The position numbers were made by a program, and so were the translations under genes. 64,000 nucleotides of DNA. It comes from Punica granatum. Lineage: Eukaryota; Streptophyta; Magnoliopsida; Myrtales; Lythraceae. Within the stretch, counting starts at the first letter, position 1; every line of letters starts with the position of its first letter. The notes beneath the pieces were generated by a model. The model saw nothing but the letters and a program-made list of their open reading frames with translations. It did not search any database and was not told the DNA's origin. The stretch lies in contig NC_045132.1 in assembly GCF_007655135.1 (NCBI RefSeq), forward strand, positions 22,686,354-22,750,353, read 5' to 3'. Positions 50,387 to 64,000 of this stretch are shown here, one piece after another.

Positions 50387-52820
50387 ATGATAAGGCTTTG
50401 GGTGCTGGGGCTGCAGCTGGCGGAGCTGCTTGTGAGCTCTGCCGTGCATTTGCTCTACGCGCTTTACATATTCAGTTCGGCCGTCGCCGGCGACCTCTCG
50501 CAGGCCCTCGGCGGCTGCCTCTTCAGGCAGAGTGTGGACGTTCAGGTGAAAGCAGAGGAGCCCGAAAGGAAGAGCACCGCGACCAATGACGTCCCTCCGA
50601 TCGTGCTCGTTCACGGAATCTTCGGCTTCGGGAAAGGGGTATTGCTTGCCGGAACTCCATCTTAGTGCTTGAGCTCGGATTCTCGTATAGTCTGGAATCT
50701 TAACATGGCGTTTTCTTCTCTCTTTTGCTTTTGGGAATTGGGATTCCACTTCCTGGTTTTCCAATTTGTTAGAGATTGGGAGGCTTATCGTATTTTGCGG
50801 GTGCAGAGAAGAAAGACGAGAGAGTTCTTGTGCCCGACCTGGGGTCTTTAACCAGCATACACGACAGGTTCGTATCGTGTTGCTATGAAAAACTTAGCTT
50901 TTCCGGATGTGAATATGGTAGAAATCTTGTGCTTCAATCATTGAAAATGATGATTTGTTCAATCAGTGAAATGCTCAAGATTTCCTGCACTTCCCGTGTT
51001 GTATATCCGGTTTTGAGCTATTGGTGAATGGACTACCTTTCTGGGTTCTCAGGGCTCGAGAACTGTTCTATTACTTAAAAGGAGGGCAAGTAGATTATGG
51101 TGAGGAACATAGCAAGGCCAGTGGTCACTCACAGTTCGGGCGGATTTACGAGCAAGGTTTGACATAATATACATATGGAGTTCTTTGACTCGATGATGCT
51201 CCGCATTTCAGCTACCTACTGTTGAATGAAAGACTCAAGAGTGGCTCTTTTGTTTAACTGAAATCAGGGCATTATCCCGAGTGGGATGACGATCACCCGA
51301 TTCACTTTGTGGGGCATTCAGCTGGGGCTCAGGTGGTTCGGGTTTTGCAGCAGATGCTTGCTGATAAGGTCAGTCTTTCCTTTACGGACTATTGGATCTA
51401 GGGAGAGCTGATCTTTAATGTACTAAATTGATGTGATGATTTCAATTTTCAGGCTTTTGAGGGCCATGAGAATACTTCCGAAAACTGGGTATTGAGTATT
51501 ACTTCGCTGTCCGGAGCATTCAACGGGACTACAAGAACCTATTTAGATGGAATGCAGTAAGTTTTCTTGACATATTCACGTATGATCTTACTTTCCTGCT
51601 TGAATTAATCGAATGACAAAACTTATTTCCCTTTATATTCTTGTTTTCCTGGTTTGTTTGGGAAATCTTCATGTAGGTTTCTACAGATTTTTGCATAGGT
51701 TCCCGTAGTTGTTCAACTTCATGCTGCATCCTTAAATTTTCTGTTTGAGAAAAACTGCAACCCCGAGTTTTTCAAGTGGATTCTCTGAATATACGTGCAT
51801 TAATGTGTTGAATTATTTCAGGCCCGATGACTGGAGGTCTCTCAAACCCCTTTCCCTGCTTCAAGTTTGCCGCATCGGAGTGATCATCTATGACTGGTTT
51901 GACATCCCTTGGCTCAAATCCTACTACAGCTTCGGGTTTGACCACTTCGACATTTCATGGAAGAAAACAGGCCTGTCAGGCCTCGTCGATTGCCTCTTGG
52001 GTAACACAGGCCCGTTTGCTTCTGGGGACTGGATACTTCCTGACCTCACGATTCAAGGGTCAATACAACTCAACAACCATCTCCAAACCTTCCCCCGTAC
52101 ATACTACTTCAGTTATGCCACAAAACGCACTACGAAAGTGATGGGGGTCACTGTCCCTTCTAGCATTCTTGGAATCCATCCTCTGCTCTTCATTAGGGTC
52201 CTGCAGATGAGCCAGTGGAGGCATCCTCCCGATGTTCCCCCTCCGTACAAAGGCTACAGGTACATCCAAGTCGGGCATTTCGACCAATGTAATAGTTCAG
52301 ACATAGTAGATGAATTCATATTCATACATATACTACTTAACGATATAAGCATGTCGATAACAGGGATGAGGATTGGCACGACAATGATGGAGCATTGAAC
52401 ACCATATCAATGACGCACCCTCGCCTCCCAATCGAGCACCCGAGTTGTCCTGTTGTGAATGACAATGACTGTGGGCCACTCCAGCCCGGGATCTGGTTAG
52501 TTATGTCATCACTTACATGGTCCATGATCACTGAACCCTCCTGAATGAAGATAAATTGTCTTGATCCGATTGATTCTCAGGATCGAGTGGTTCTAAATAA
52601 CTAGCTGCTACTGATGTTTGGTCTGCAATCTTGCATGGGTATGGTCATTGTGAGTTGCAGGTATTACAAGATCGTGGAAGCGGATCACATATTCTTCATT
52701 ATAAATCGGGAGAGAGCGGGAGTGCAGTTCGATCTCATGTACGATGGAATCTTCGCACGCTGCAGGAAGCATGTCTTCAGGAGAACTCCTCCAACACTCC
52801 CCAACCAAGCCCATCAGTAG
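50387..52820 (+). CDS. Alpha/beta-hydrolase, bacterial L1-lipase-like, membrane-anchored
   Basis: Eight exons (50387-50638, 50773-50867, 51053-51156, 51268-51368, 51453-51556, 51822-52259, 52364-52495, 52661-52820) encode 461 aa. Residues 4-36 are hydrophobic, a likely signal anchor. VLVHGIFGFGKG (73-84) supplies the oxyanion region. GHSAG gives the nucleophile Ser168. NDGALNTISM gives Asp373, and VEADHIFFI gives His418. This Ser/Asp/His order and the NDG...NT.SM signature match the Staphylococcus/Geobacillus lipase family. In Arabidopsis the relatives are At1g10740 and At1g23330 (from memory). It is probably a carboxylester or lipid hydrolase; the substrate is not known. Introns are GT-AG with consistent phases and no disruption is seen. 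Confidence 0.93.
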
Positions 52821-52915
52821 TTCCAAAACCGGAACCTGCAGTACATAGAATGAGGAGAAATTCTGTATTCTTCATTTGGGGACGGAAAATTCCTTCCAGT
52901 CTTGGCAATTATACA

Positions 52916-53026
52916 TGGGGAGGGTCCATGATTTGGTCCTCCAAGAACATATAATGCACTGACAACATATGAAAAACCTCGAATTTGGTCCTCCAAGAAC
53001 ATATAATGGGGAGGGTCCATGATTTC
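52916..53026. repeat. Two short repeats in swapped order
   Basis: GGGGAGGGTCCATGATTT precedes GGTCCTCCAAGAACATATAA at 52916-52953. About 30 bp on, the second unit recurs first (52987-53007) and the first unit follows it (53008-53026). The result is a mirrored order of two direct repeats, probably from overlapping tandem duplications. Confidence 0.85.
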
Positions 53027-55895
53027 TGTCAATCCCAATTGTATTGCAAACGAGCACGTATGGGCTGAATAGGCTCAGTCATGGGCCTCTCGGAACCCGT
53101 AACCGGGCCTCGACGAGGAGAAGACAATGGGCGCATACAAGTAAAAACTCTTATGCAACGCATGACAACAATATCACAATATCAATTCAGTTGAGTTCAT
53201 TGATGTTTTCTGCCTATCATTGTCCGTCCCGATCCTCCCCCACGTGAGGGGGGATCCAAGTCCACCGGTCATCGAAGACATTGGCTGACTTTGGCGCCAT
53301 ACGCATGCCTCTGTTTGTCCCCCTGGGTGTCTCTCTTCCCCCGAAGACAGAGCTGTCGAATTTCTCCCGATGTTTTCTGCTGAGAAATCGTTCGCAGATT
53401 TGGACGGGAAAATGGGGGGATGAAAGATCCTCCGGCACGTGCTCACATGCTCTTTCTCTTCTCATCAAGCTCGCCCATATGCCCTAATCATTTGCTCTTC
53501 ATCAGGATTCGTTCATGGTTCTGTTCCTCTCTGTTATGGACCAGTCAACGATCCTATGGAATGCCTCATCCTCAGATTATCATTTTTTCCTGTTTTATTT
53601 TTCGATTTAGTTAGGACTAGCGGACGGTTATTGTCGCTAGAAACGAGCCGGTGCAATGCGCGGAAAAGTTTCTGAACGGTAGATAGTAATATATGGACAT
53701 GAGTATGATTCAATTAGAATGTTGAACTATAATATGCTAACATAACTACTACATAGTATGTACTTCTTGAGTAGCTCAACCTTTATATGCAAAAATAGAT
53801 TTGAGCGAAACTATTGAAGTAGAATATCGAATGACAGATGAAATTTTGAGTAAACTATGGTTTCGCCGTACTAGAATTCGTTTCCACTTCTTAGGCAGAG
53901 CAAGTTGGATCATAATAAATTCATAAACATCTGCCTGGTAAAGGTTTTGGCCAGCATGTTGTTATCAATAGTTGTTACATTTCTTTAATGGATTGGATCG
54001 TGTCACGTTGAACTCTTCCTAATCGCCCCCGCACGTTGTTATTGCACGAGTGAAGCCGTAATTCTTTTCTTACTTTTGTCACATCTAGTGTCTCATCAAT
54101 GTTTATAAATCATAACAAATCCAATGTACCATTTTCTTAGATTAATACATTCATCAACGGACTGAAATACCATCCCGATCAGATGCATAACCTAAACATT
54201 TGAACAAGTAATGACGCATGATTGAAATAAATCTTAATTATCACGTGATAGGCCATGATAAAGCCTAATGATTTGTTAGCCATTCAATCCTCTGGGACGA
54301 ATTTACAAGCCTTGAAACGGAACAGGTGCGGCGGTGCCGCTCGTGGTTTAAGCACAGAATCAATCACGCCCTAATACAATGGGTTAGAACATCCTTCATA
54401 GAAGAATCCCGCAGAGTACAATTAATAACCGAACAAGTGACATCACGCTACGTTGTTTGCATTATTGTAAATGGTACTGATATCTGATTAAGTGATCCGC
54501 TTGTCGAAAACCTAATGATGCTCGCCAGCCATCCAAATTTGATGCGGTGCTTTTTGTTCTAACGAGTAGGAAAAAAACAATGATCAAATTTTCTCGTTTG
54601 CGTTAAATCTACTGTAATCAAATGGATGTGAAGCTGGAGTCCAAAACGCGAAGTCCTGACCTTGGACGCGCTTCATTTTACTTAATCTCCCGAGATTAAT
54701 AGCATGATCAGTGGATAAGACTTGCTTCTTTTGCGCCGTTGATTAGCTGTTAATCATAATGCAGCCCTTTGGGGTCTGGACCCATTTTCCAGCTCTAAGC
54801 TGCTCCCTCTACAAGTCCAACTTTCATGTAAAGCCGATATATACAGAATATAATTACAACTTGAGAAATTATTTCTTAGAAAACAGTGGGAATATATTCA
54901 CTAAAAATAATTTTAAAAAATCGTCTAGAACTTAATAATAATGAATATAATAGTAATAATCTGTTTAAAAATACGCAAAGGACTATGACTTCTTTTTTTC
55001 TTTTTCCTTTTTTTTTTCCCACTAAGGACACGTTTAGTTAATGTAAAACAGGGCAAATCCGGATCGGAATATAAAGCATTTCGATTGAAGGTGCGTGGAT
55101 TAGGGGAACTGGACCAATTCTCTTATATAGGAGAATAATACCCTGTCATGGGAAATCACCGATCGATCCCTGGGTCCTACAAAGTCTAAAGTCCAAAGTC
55201 CAAAGAATGAGAACGGGCGGGAATAAACATTAATTTGATCTAATTCATTTTATTTTATTTTTAATTCAATTTTAATAAAAAAATTCGATTAGAAACTGAA
55301 AAGGAAATATCTTTTTTTTTTATATCGTAAGTGGTCAATGAACGACAAATTGATGAAAAAATAGTTGTTCCCGGGATCAACAAACACAATCAACAAATAT
55401 AGCCAACAAATTAATCAGTAGGAGTATCTCATCAATACAAAATTCCACAAAACACACTGAACAAATTCAAGATCATGTAATTATATGAATAACTATTGAA
55501 CCGCATAGATACTTGTTAATTGTATGCTTGAAATATTACTAATAATTATCAAAATTAAAATTTAATTTTAATACCGTATATAATAAATCATATTACTGAG
55601 CCAATCGTTAGTTGAGACACATGTAAAAATGTCCCATTATACCGATTAGCCCCGGCCGTTTCTTTATAATCGATGATATAATATAATTTTACATGTGTAC
55701 GTATCAACTAATGTTCGATTTAGTTCTCCATTTGCTGCAGAGGGCTAAGTTCAATCATGTAATAATTTGCCTGGTGTTAACCATTTGCTATGGCAATTGC
55801 CAGGCGGGGAAAATAAAAAGATAAGCACAAGAATACAATATAAATAAGTGAACGATTAATAAAACAAAATCCTTTATTAAGAATCAATTTCAAAA

Positions 55896-57039
55896 GGGAA
55901 AAAGACAAAAATTCCCCTTATCTTTTGGGATTAAGACAAATCGCACCATGTTCTTTGCTCCGTCAGACATAGGGGGTTAGAGCGTCAAATTATTTTTCAT
56001 TTTCAGTCCTCAATCTTTAACCTTTTAGGCCATGTTTGGATTGAGAGTAAACAGATTTTAATTTTAACTTTAACTCAAGACACTACACAACAAAAATACA
56101 CATTTCCCAATTCAAAAATTTTAACTTTAACTCAACACACTACACAACAAAAACACATGTTTCCCAAGTCAAATTTATAATTACATCTCATTTGTCCTTT
56201 TCCACAATCAAAATCAAAATCAAAATCAAAGTAATTTTAATTCTGAATCCAAATGGCCCCATCATTTTGGTTTTAAATATTTTTCTTTTATCATTCATAT
56301 CCTAAACTTTCTATTTTGTTTCATTTTAATCCAAAATGAAAATCGAAAGGGGAGGAGGGGTCGGGGCCGCCAATCGGCGACCCCGAACCCCGAATCGAAC
56401 GAGGACAAGTTGGAGGTCCCCGGTCGATTCGGGGTTCTGGGTTGCCAATCGGTGACCCAGACCCCTCCATCGAGGTCGTCGGCACCCACAGAGGACGTCG
56501 GCGACCTCGATGGAGGGGTCGGGGTCGCCGATTGGCGGCCCCGAACCCCGAATCGACCGGGGACAAGTCGAAAGTCCCCGGTCGATTCGGAGTTCGAGGC
56601 CGCCAATCGGCGACCCCGACCCCTCCACTGAGGTCGCTGGCACTCATAGAGGACGTCACCCACAGAGGACGCCAGTGATCTCGGTAGAGGGGTTGGGGTC
56701 GCTGATTGGTAGCCCGAACCCCGAATCGACTGGGGACCTCCGAATTGTCCCCATTCGATTCGGGGCTCGGGGCCGCCGATCCTCCCACCCTTTCGATTTC
56801 CGTTTAGGACTAAAATGAAACAAAATAGAAAGTTTAGGATAGGAATGATAAACAAAAAAGATTTAGAACCAAAATGATTAAAAGGCTAAAGATTGAGGAT
56901 TAAAAATGAAAAATAATTTGACGCCGTAATCCCTTATGTCTGACGAAGCAAAGAACATGGTGCGATTTGTCCCAAACGAAATAACATTGTGCGATTTGTC
57001 TCAACCCCAACGCACAATGGGGGTTTTTATCTTTTTCCC
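55896..57039. mobile_element. Hairpin MULE-like element, GC-rich core, with nested MITE
   Basis: The outer ends are inverted: GGGAAAAAGACAAAA (55896) against, in reverse complement, GGGAAAAAGATAAAA (57039). The inverted repeat continues through GACAAATCGCACCATGTTCTT, GTCAGACATA, TCAAATTATTTTTCATTTT and CCTAAACTTTCTATTTTGTTTC on both arms. Flanks are ATTTCAAAA (55887-55895) and ATTTCGAAAA (57040-57049), a likely 9-bp target duplication with one change, as expected for Mutator-like elements. The core (56345-56785) is GC-rich and built of short repeated and inverted blocks such as CCGAACCCCGAATCGA. The left arm is interrupted by a MITE at 56028-56260. No transposase is encoded, so the element is non-autonomous. 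Confidence 0.7.
56028..56260 (-). mobile_element. Tourist-like MITE, subfamily A, copy 5, nested
   Basis: Starts GGCCATGTTTGGATTGAGAG and ends TTCTGAATCCAAATGGCCCC. The interior block ACTCAACACACTACACAACA is duplicated, as in copy 2. The intact right arm of the host hairpin shows the unoccupied site as CCTTTTAATCATTTT, so the insertion was at a TAA, although the duplication itself is no longer clean. Confidence 0.8.
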
Positions 57040-57096
57040 ATTTCGAAAATATTTGAACTTTTCCAAATATTTACTGCAATATGCTCCTACCATGAA

Positions 57097-57252
57097 CGGT
57101 AAATGCATTACACGGGTTATTGGGTTAAGTTACAAGTAAAATCATTAGTTGATGTTAATAAACGTAAAAACTCACGGTAAATGTATTACACAGGTTATTG
57201 GGTTAAATTGCAAGTCAAATCATTAGTTGATGTTAATAAACGTAAAAACTCT
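57097..57252. repeat. 78-bp tandem duplication
   Basis: Two adjacent copies (57097-57174 and 57175-57252) share CGGTAAATG(C/T)ATTACAC, GGTTATTGGGTTAA and ATCATTAGTTGATGTTAATA with about six differences. Non-coding, just outside the hairpin element. Confidence 0.9.
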
Positions 57253-57695
57253 CGGAACTTTTCCCACATTTTTATTGAACTTTTAACCGGTAAGGTGTCG
57301 TTTAATATATGTACAAACAATAGGGTTTCATGTGCTCTTTCCCTGCGCTCCACCCGAAGGCCCTTCCCTCTTCAATAGATAAGGTTGGGATTAGGTGACA
57401 TACCAAACCATATACCATATAGTTCTTAATTTCCATTTTTGATTATAGCCTCGTGGCAGTGTTAGTTGTTACTTGCCAAATTACATACAAGAAAGATAAA
57501 ATACACAAACGAAAAGATAAATATTTCATAATTTTTCCTTGTATGAAGATAAATAAAACAAAGAAATAAGGAGGTGGGGTAGGGGGGGTGGTTGAAGTCA
57601 CCCCAATCTGCAATTACTGCCATAGATATCATCCTCATAATTACACAGCCTTGTATGGAAGGCATCCCTTCCTTTCTGGAGCTCCAAATAATTAA

Positions 57696-57938
57696 TGCTC
57701 CATTTGGTTTCAAAATAAAATTTTAAAATTAAATTTTAATTTTTAAAAAAAGTGATATAAATAATTATGTATGAGATTCACCATTTTATTTTGTATGAGT
57801 TATTTTGTTTTGTAGTGGAAAAAAGAGTGGTATAAATGAGACTCATTTTTTGATTTTGTTTGAATTATTTTGTTTTATTATGGGTATAATTAAGTTAAAG
57901 TGTGATTTTAAAATCACATTTTGAAACCAAACAAGCCA
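57696..57938 (+). mobile_element. Tourist-like MITE, subfamily B, copy 3
   Basis: Starts TGCTCCATTTGGTTTCAAAA and ends TTTGAAACCAAACAAGCCA, with TAA on both sides (57693-57695 and 57939-57941). The interior matches the other B copies (TATGAGTTATTTTGTTTTGT, TGGTATAAATGAGACTCA). It lies about 200 bp upstream of the TATA box of the aminotransferase gene, so it forms part of that promoter region. Confidence 0.85.
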
Positions 57939-58138
57939 TAACAAACTGTCAAAAGTGTCAATACTGATAAATATTACATTAAAATTTTTGGTTCACGCAC
58001 CTAATTTCCCCATTTTTTCTATTTTCCCTTTTTATTTTTCTAATTTCCCCTTTTTTCCATAAGGGAAAAAAAACTGTTTTTTTCGTGTCTTTTTTTTGGG
58101 TGAGAATGTTCGCATCATTTCGTTTGTCTGTAGGTTCG

Positions 58139-58147
58139 TGTATAAAT
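58139..58147 (+). promoter_or_regulatory. TATA box of the aminotransferase gene
   Basis: TATAAATAC about 75 bp upstream of the ATG at 58219, with no competing ATG between, implying a leader of about 50 nt. Confidence 0.6.
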
Positions 58148-58218
58148 ACATCAACTGTGGGACGAGAAGAGAAGCAATTTGAGAATTGTGTTAAGACATC
58201 AGAAGATTAGAAGAGAAG

Positions 58219-61660
<3,442 letters not shown>

Positions 61661-61845
61661 ATGTGAAGCTCGGGAATCGGAAAGTTGCTTTAGTAGTTTA
61701 GTTAAGCTTCGCAAATAATATAATTGTTATATGAAGCTAGTAAAGATGTAACCCCGGGGATCATTCCTTCTGGTTAAGCTATATGACACAGTTAACTCAT
61801 GAGTTATATGAATCCCATAGAAATGTCAGGAATACACTGTTTCTT

Positions 61846-62412
61846 TCATCTTCCTAACAGGCCACTGAAAACTTGGCTATTCCCTCCCAAGGAAGCTTCC
61901 CACTCGACCGAGGATGTCATGATCTGAGATATAGTCTGTACAACCTCGCGCATTTCGGGTCGGTTCGCTGGATCTTCACTCAAACACCACTAAGCTATTT
62001 CTGCCATCTGCATAAAAGAAGTGACCCAAGTCGGTCAGATATCTGAATCCTGAAGTATATAGTGGAATCCAGAACTTCAGATTTTACCTTATGGACATCC
62101 TCCATGGGATAGCTTCCCCGAAGGTTCCCATCCACCACAGCTTCTAAAGCATATTCTGGGTCCTCTTGTCGGAAAATCTTATTTACCTGGCAGATTCATG
62201 AACTGAAACCTTTCAACAGTGACATGTATACTTCTCGGGTTTTGCAGTATACTTCTCGAGTTTTGGTTTCATGTATTGAGCTTGAGGCTTCCCACTGTGA
62301 TTAGTGATTTCAATTTGGGGGACTCATTATTGTCTCGAGTCAGTGCTCTCTGACCCGTTATTAGCTCTGCCAAAACGACACCAAATGCAAACACGTCGGT
62401 TTTGGGAGTCAC
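61846..62412 (-). pseudogene. 3' end of a LysM-type receptor-like kinase, with premature stop
   Basis: Three phase-0 exons on the complement: 62296-62412, 62088-62186 and 61846-62007. The first encodes kinase subdomain IX (TPKTDVFAFGVVLAELITG), the second an RQEDPEYALEAVVDGNLRGSYP stretch, and the third the end of the kinase (SEDPANRPEMREVVQTISQI, then EWEASLGGNSQVFSGLLGR and TGA). The GNSQVFSGL...GR ending is typical of LYK-type LysM receptor kinases. A TAG at 61990-61992 lies between AEIA and WCLSEDP, where relatives have an amino acid. It would cut off subdomain XI. Upstream exons are missing within the window: right beside the acceptor a probable LTR begins. Either a pseudogene or a gene with an LTR insertion in an intron; the stop favours the former. 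Confidence 0.75.
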
Positions 62413-62420
62413 CTGGAGCA

Positions 62421-64000
62421 TGATTTATGTATTTGAATAATTCATTTTATGAAAATAAAGTTTATTCTATTATCCATATATTGTCTATGTTTATTAAAAT
62501 AAATTCCTTAAAATGTTTTGAATGCTTCATTCTTAAGAGTTAAGAATATGAGTGACGAAATAATTCGGTAAGAATATCTTTAAACTGTTCACGATCGTAA
62601 GAGACTTAACTGGACATTATTGCTCCAGATAGATCGTCACCTCTGTCTGTTTCCATGATTAATATACAGATACTAATGAATATGGAGTAGCGAGTCTCAC
62701 ACTATTTGATAACTGTTATCAAGACAAATATGTGGATACTTATATGATAAGTAGTCGAATGTGACGTGCAGATAATATTCATACGGTAATTTACTAATGT
62801 CAATGAATATTATCTGGATCGTATTAGTGCATATAGTCCTTAGACTTGACATGGAATGCTATCTCAAGTATAGGTGATTAGGATTTGCTACTACTAATGT
62901 ATTTGTGCTTAGCATGAATATTTGACGGATAGTGGTCCTAGTTAGTTATACTTGGAGTTAGGTGTCCGATCAAAACGAGATTCGCTAACTTGAGTAAACA
63001 GGGAAAAGATCCTATGGATATGAGTTTTTTTCTGGATCGAGAAATCCTCGGTCGGGGTAGATAGGCTCGAATAGAAAAGAGTTTCTGTTCAAGTACTACA
63101 AATATAAGAATGAAATCAGAGAGTGCATATGATCGGGTATAGAGTTTGACATTTACCGTAACTCTGGCTAGATCGGGATCTTGTAGTGAAGGGATTCAAT
63201 GCATGGTATATACGATCAGAGGTTCATCAGAATGTTTTAATTAAACATTCGTCATCATTTGGATTGTCACGATATGCTGCTAGGTGTCACTCGTGAACTT
63301 TGGGAATCAATGGCATTTTGGGAATGAAGCTTTTGGTTACAAAAAGTGTTTCTGGTGGTGTCAAATGAGTTGATACTATAATCCCATTGCCATTTGATGA
63401 TGAACCTAGTTAGTCACACACATTGAACGTGTTTAAATCGAGAAAAGAATTAATTCTAATTAAGGAAGTTAATTTGGAATTAATTATCGAACGAGTCTTG
63501 TAATGTGGTTGCAACGGTGCTAGCACATCCTATTGCCGAGTTCAATATCAAGGATAAATTTAATTAAGGAAATACGATAGTTTCCTTATTTGGAGAGTTT
63601 TTATAAATAGATTGTCTATTGATGGAAACTCGTGTCAATGACTTGTTTGATCTTTCTTTCTTACAACAAGGGCAAGTCATTGGATGACTTAAGTGTGAGG
63701 ACTCATTTGTGTGAATTAATTAATAATTACATTTTAGTCCCTAGGGTAAAGATATATATAGATATGTTCTTACAGATAACCCAAGAACGCATTCGATCAA
63801 TAAGACCCGATATTAGAGAGAAAGAGAGTGGTTTTCCGCTGAGAAATTACAGCAGTTCAGCCGCACAAATTCCAAGGCTGAGGAGTTCTTCTCGGCACCG
63901 GTTTGGCGTTTCGATGTTGTCCTTGACGTCCTTGAAGAGATCCTATCATTCAGTGACGATTCCGTTTGAGACCGGTGACCTAGATCGGAGTGTACGGGTA
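62421..64000 (+). mobile_element. Probable LTR retrotransposon end, running off the window
   Basis: Beginning with TG eight bases beyond the kinase exon, this non-coding stretch has long-terminal-repeat character. It has a U3-like AT-rich part and a TATA motif (TTTATAAATAG) near 63600. A transcript-like leader with GC-richer sequence follows to the window edge. No coding domain is reached. The assignment rests on composition, the TATA box and its abrupt position next to a broken gene; the other LTR and target duplication are not visible. Confidence 0.35.

Larger units (their letters stand above)
52821..58130. other. Intergenic spacer between the alpha/beta-hydrolase and aminotransferase genes
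   Basis: It contains a rearranged pair of short repeats in the hydrolase 3' region (52916-53026), a stretch at 53040-53690 of moderate GC with no recognisable gene, the hairpin MULE-like element (55896-57039) with a nested MITE, a 78-bp tandem duplication (57097-57252) and a further MITE (57696-57938). The segment 53.7-55.9 kb is AT-rich with nothing recognisable. Confidence 0.6.

Noticed and set aside
53174..53675. Overlapping short open frames and a possible Helitron-like hairpin near 53655
   Set aside because: The frames conflict between strands, and the hairpin lacks a CTRR end in either orientation.
56295..56855. Open frames up to 186 codons on both strands in the GC-rich hairpin
   Set aside because: They overlap in five frames with the same repeated blocks. 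They reflect the repeat structure of the element, not coding selection.

Overview
This window is nuclear DNA of a flowering plant, most likely a eudicot. The evidence is GT-AG spliced multi-exon genes, AT-rich intergenic DNA full of microsatellites and small DNA transposons, site II and telo-box promoter motifs, and protein families restricted to plants. I cannot name the species. There is no operon, CRISPR array, phage or recognisable tRNA/rRNA gene, and I found no undescribed biological system. The interesting material is gene decay, unusual introns, conserved gene order and transposon structures.

Layout. (1) 720-3201 (+): a GH28 polygalacturonase that keeps its exon structure and catalytic motifs but has an ACG where the start should be and two in-frame stops, so it is probably a young pseudogene. 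(2) 7375-8999 (-): an intact NRT2.5-type high-affinity nitrate transporter with one intron. (3) 9.1-17.0 kb: AT-rich spacer with three MITE copies, a probable Helitron 3' end and an orphan promoter-like stretch. (4) 17616-29500 (+): GWD1, alpha-glucan water dikinase, complete in 33 coding exons. (5) 29.5-40.4 kb: spacer with microsatellites, an 89-bp tandem duplication and one MITE. (6) 40620-44275 (+): a neprosin/DUF239 family peptidase gene. (7) 47306-49146 (-): a P-class PPR gene. (8) 50387-52820 (+): a membrane-anchored alpha/beta-hydrolase (lipase). Genes 7 and 8 diverge from a 1.2-kb shared promoter region. (9) 55.9-57.0 kb: a GC-rich hairpin element with Mutator-like features, carrying a nested MITE. 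(10) 58219-61660 (+): a TAA1/TAR-type tryptophan aminotransferase (auxin synthesis). (11) 61846-62412 (-): the 3' end of a LysM-type receptor kinase with an in-frame stop, bordered by a probable LTR that runs off the window.

The genes are independent transcription units rather than a pathway cluster. GWD1, the DUF239 gene and the alpha/beta-hydrolase occur as neighbours in the same way as Arabidopsis At1g10760, At1g10750 and At1g10740 (gene identifiers from memory), so part of the window appears to be an old conserved block into which the PPR gene has been interposed.

A small transposon family with TAA target duplications and GGGC(N)TGTTTGG-like ends occurs at least eight times, in two size subfamilies, and is the commonest mobile element here. 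Three introns appear to use GC-AG rather than GT-AG splice sites, two of them in the DUF239 gene.
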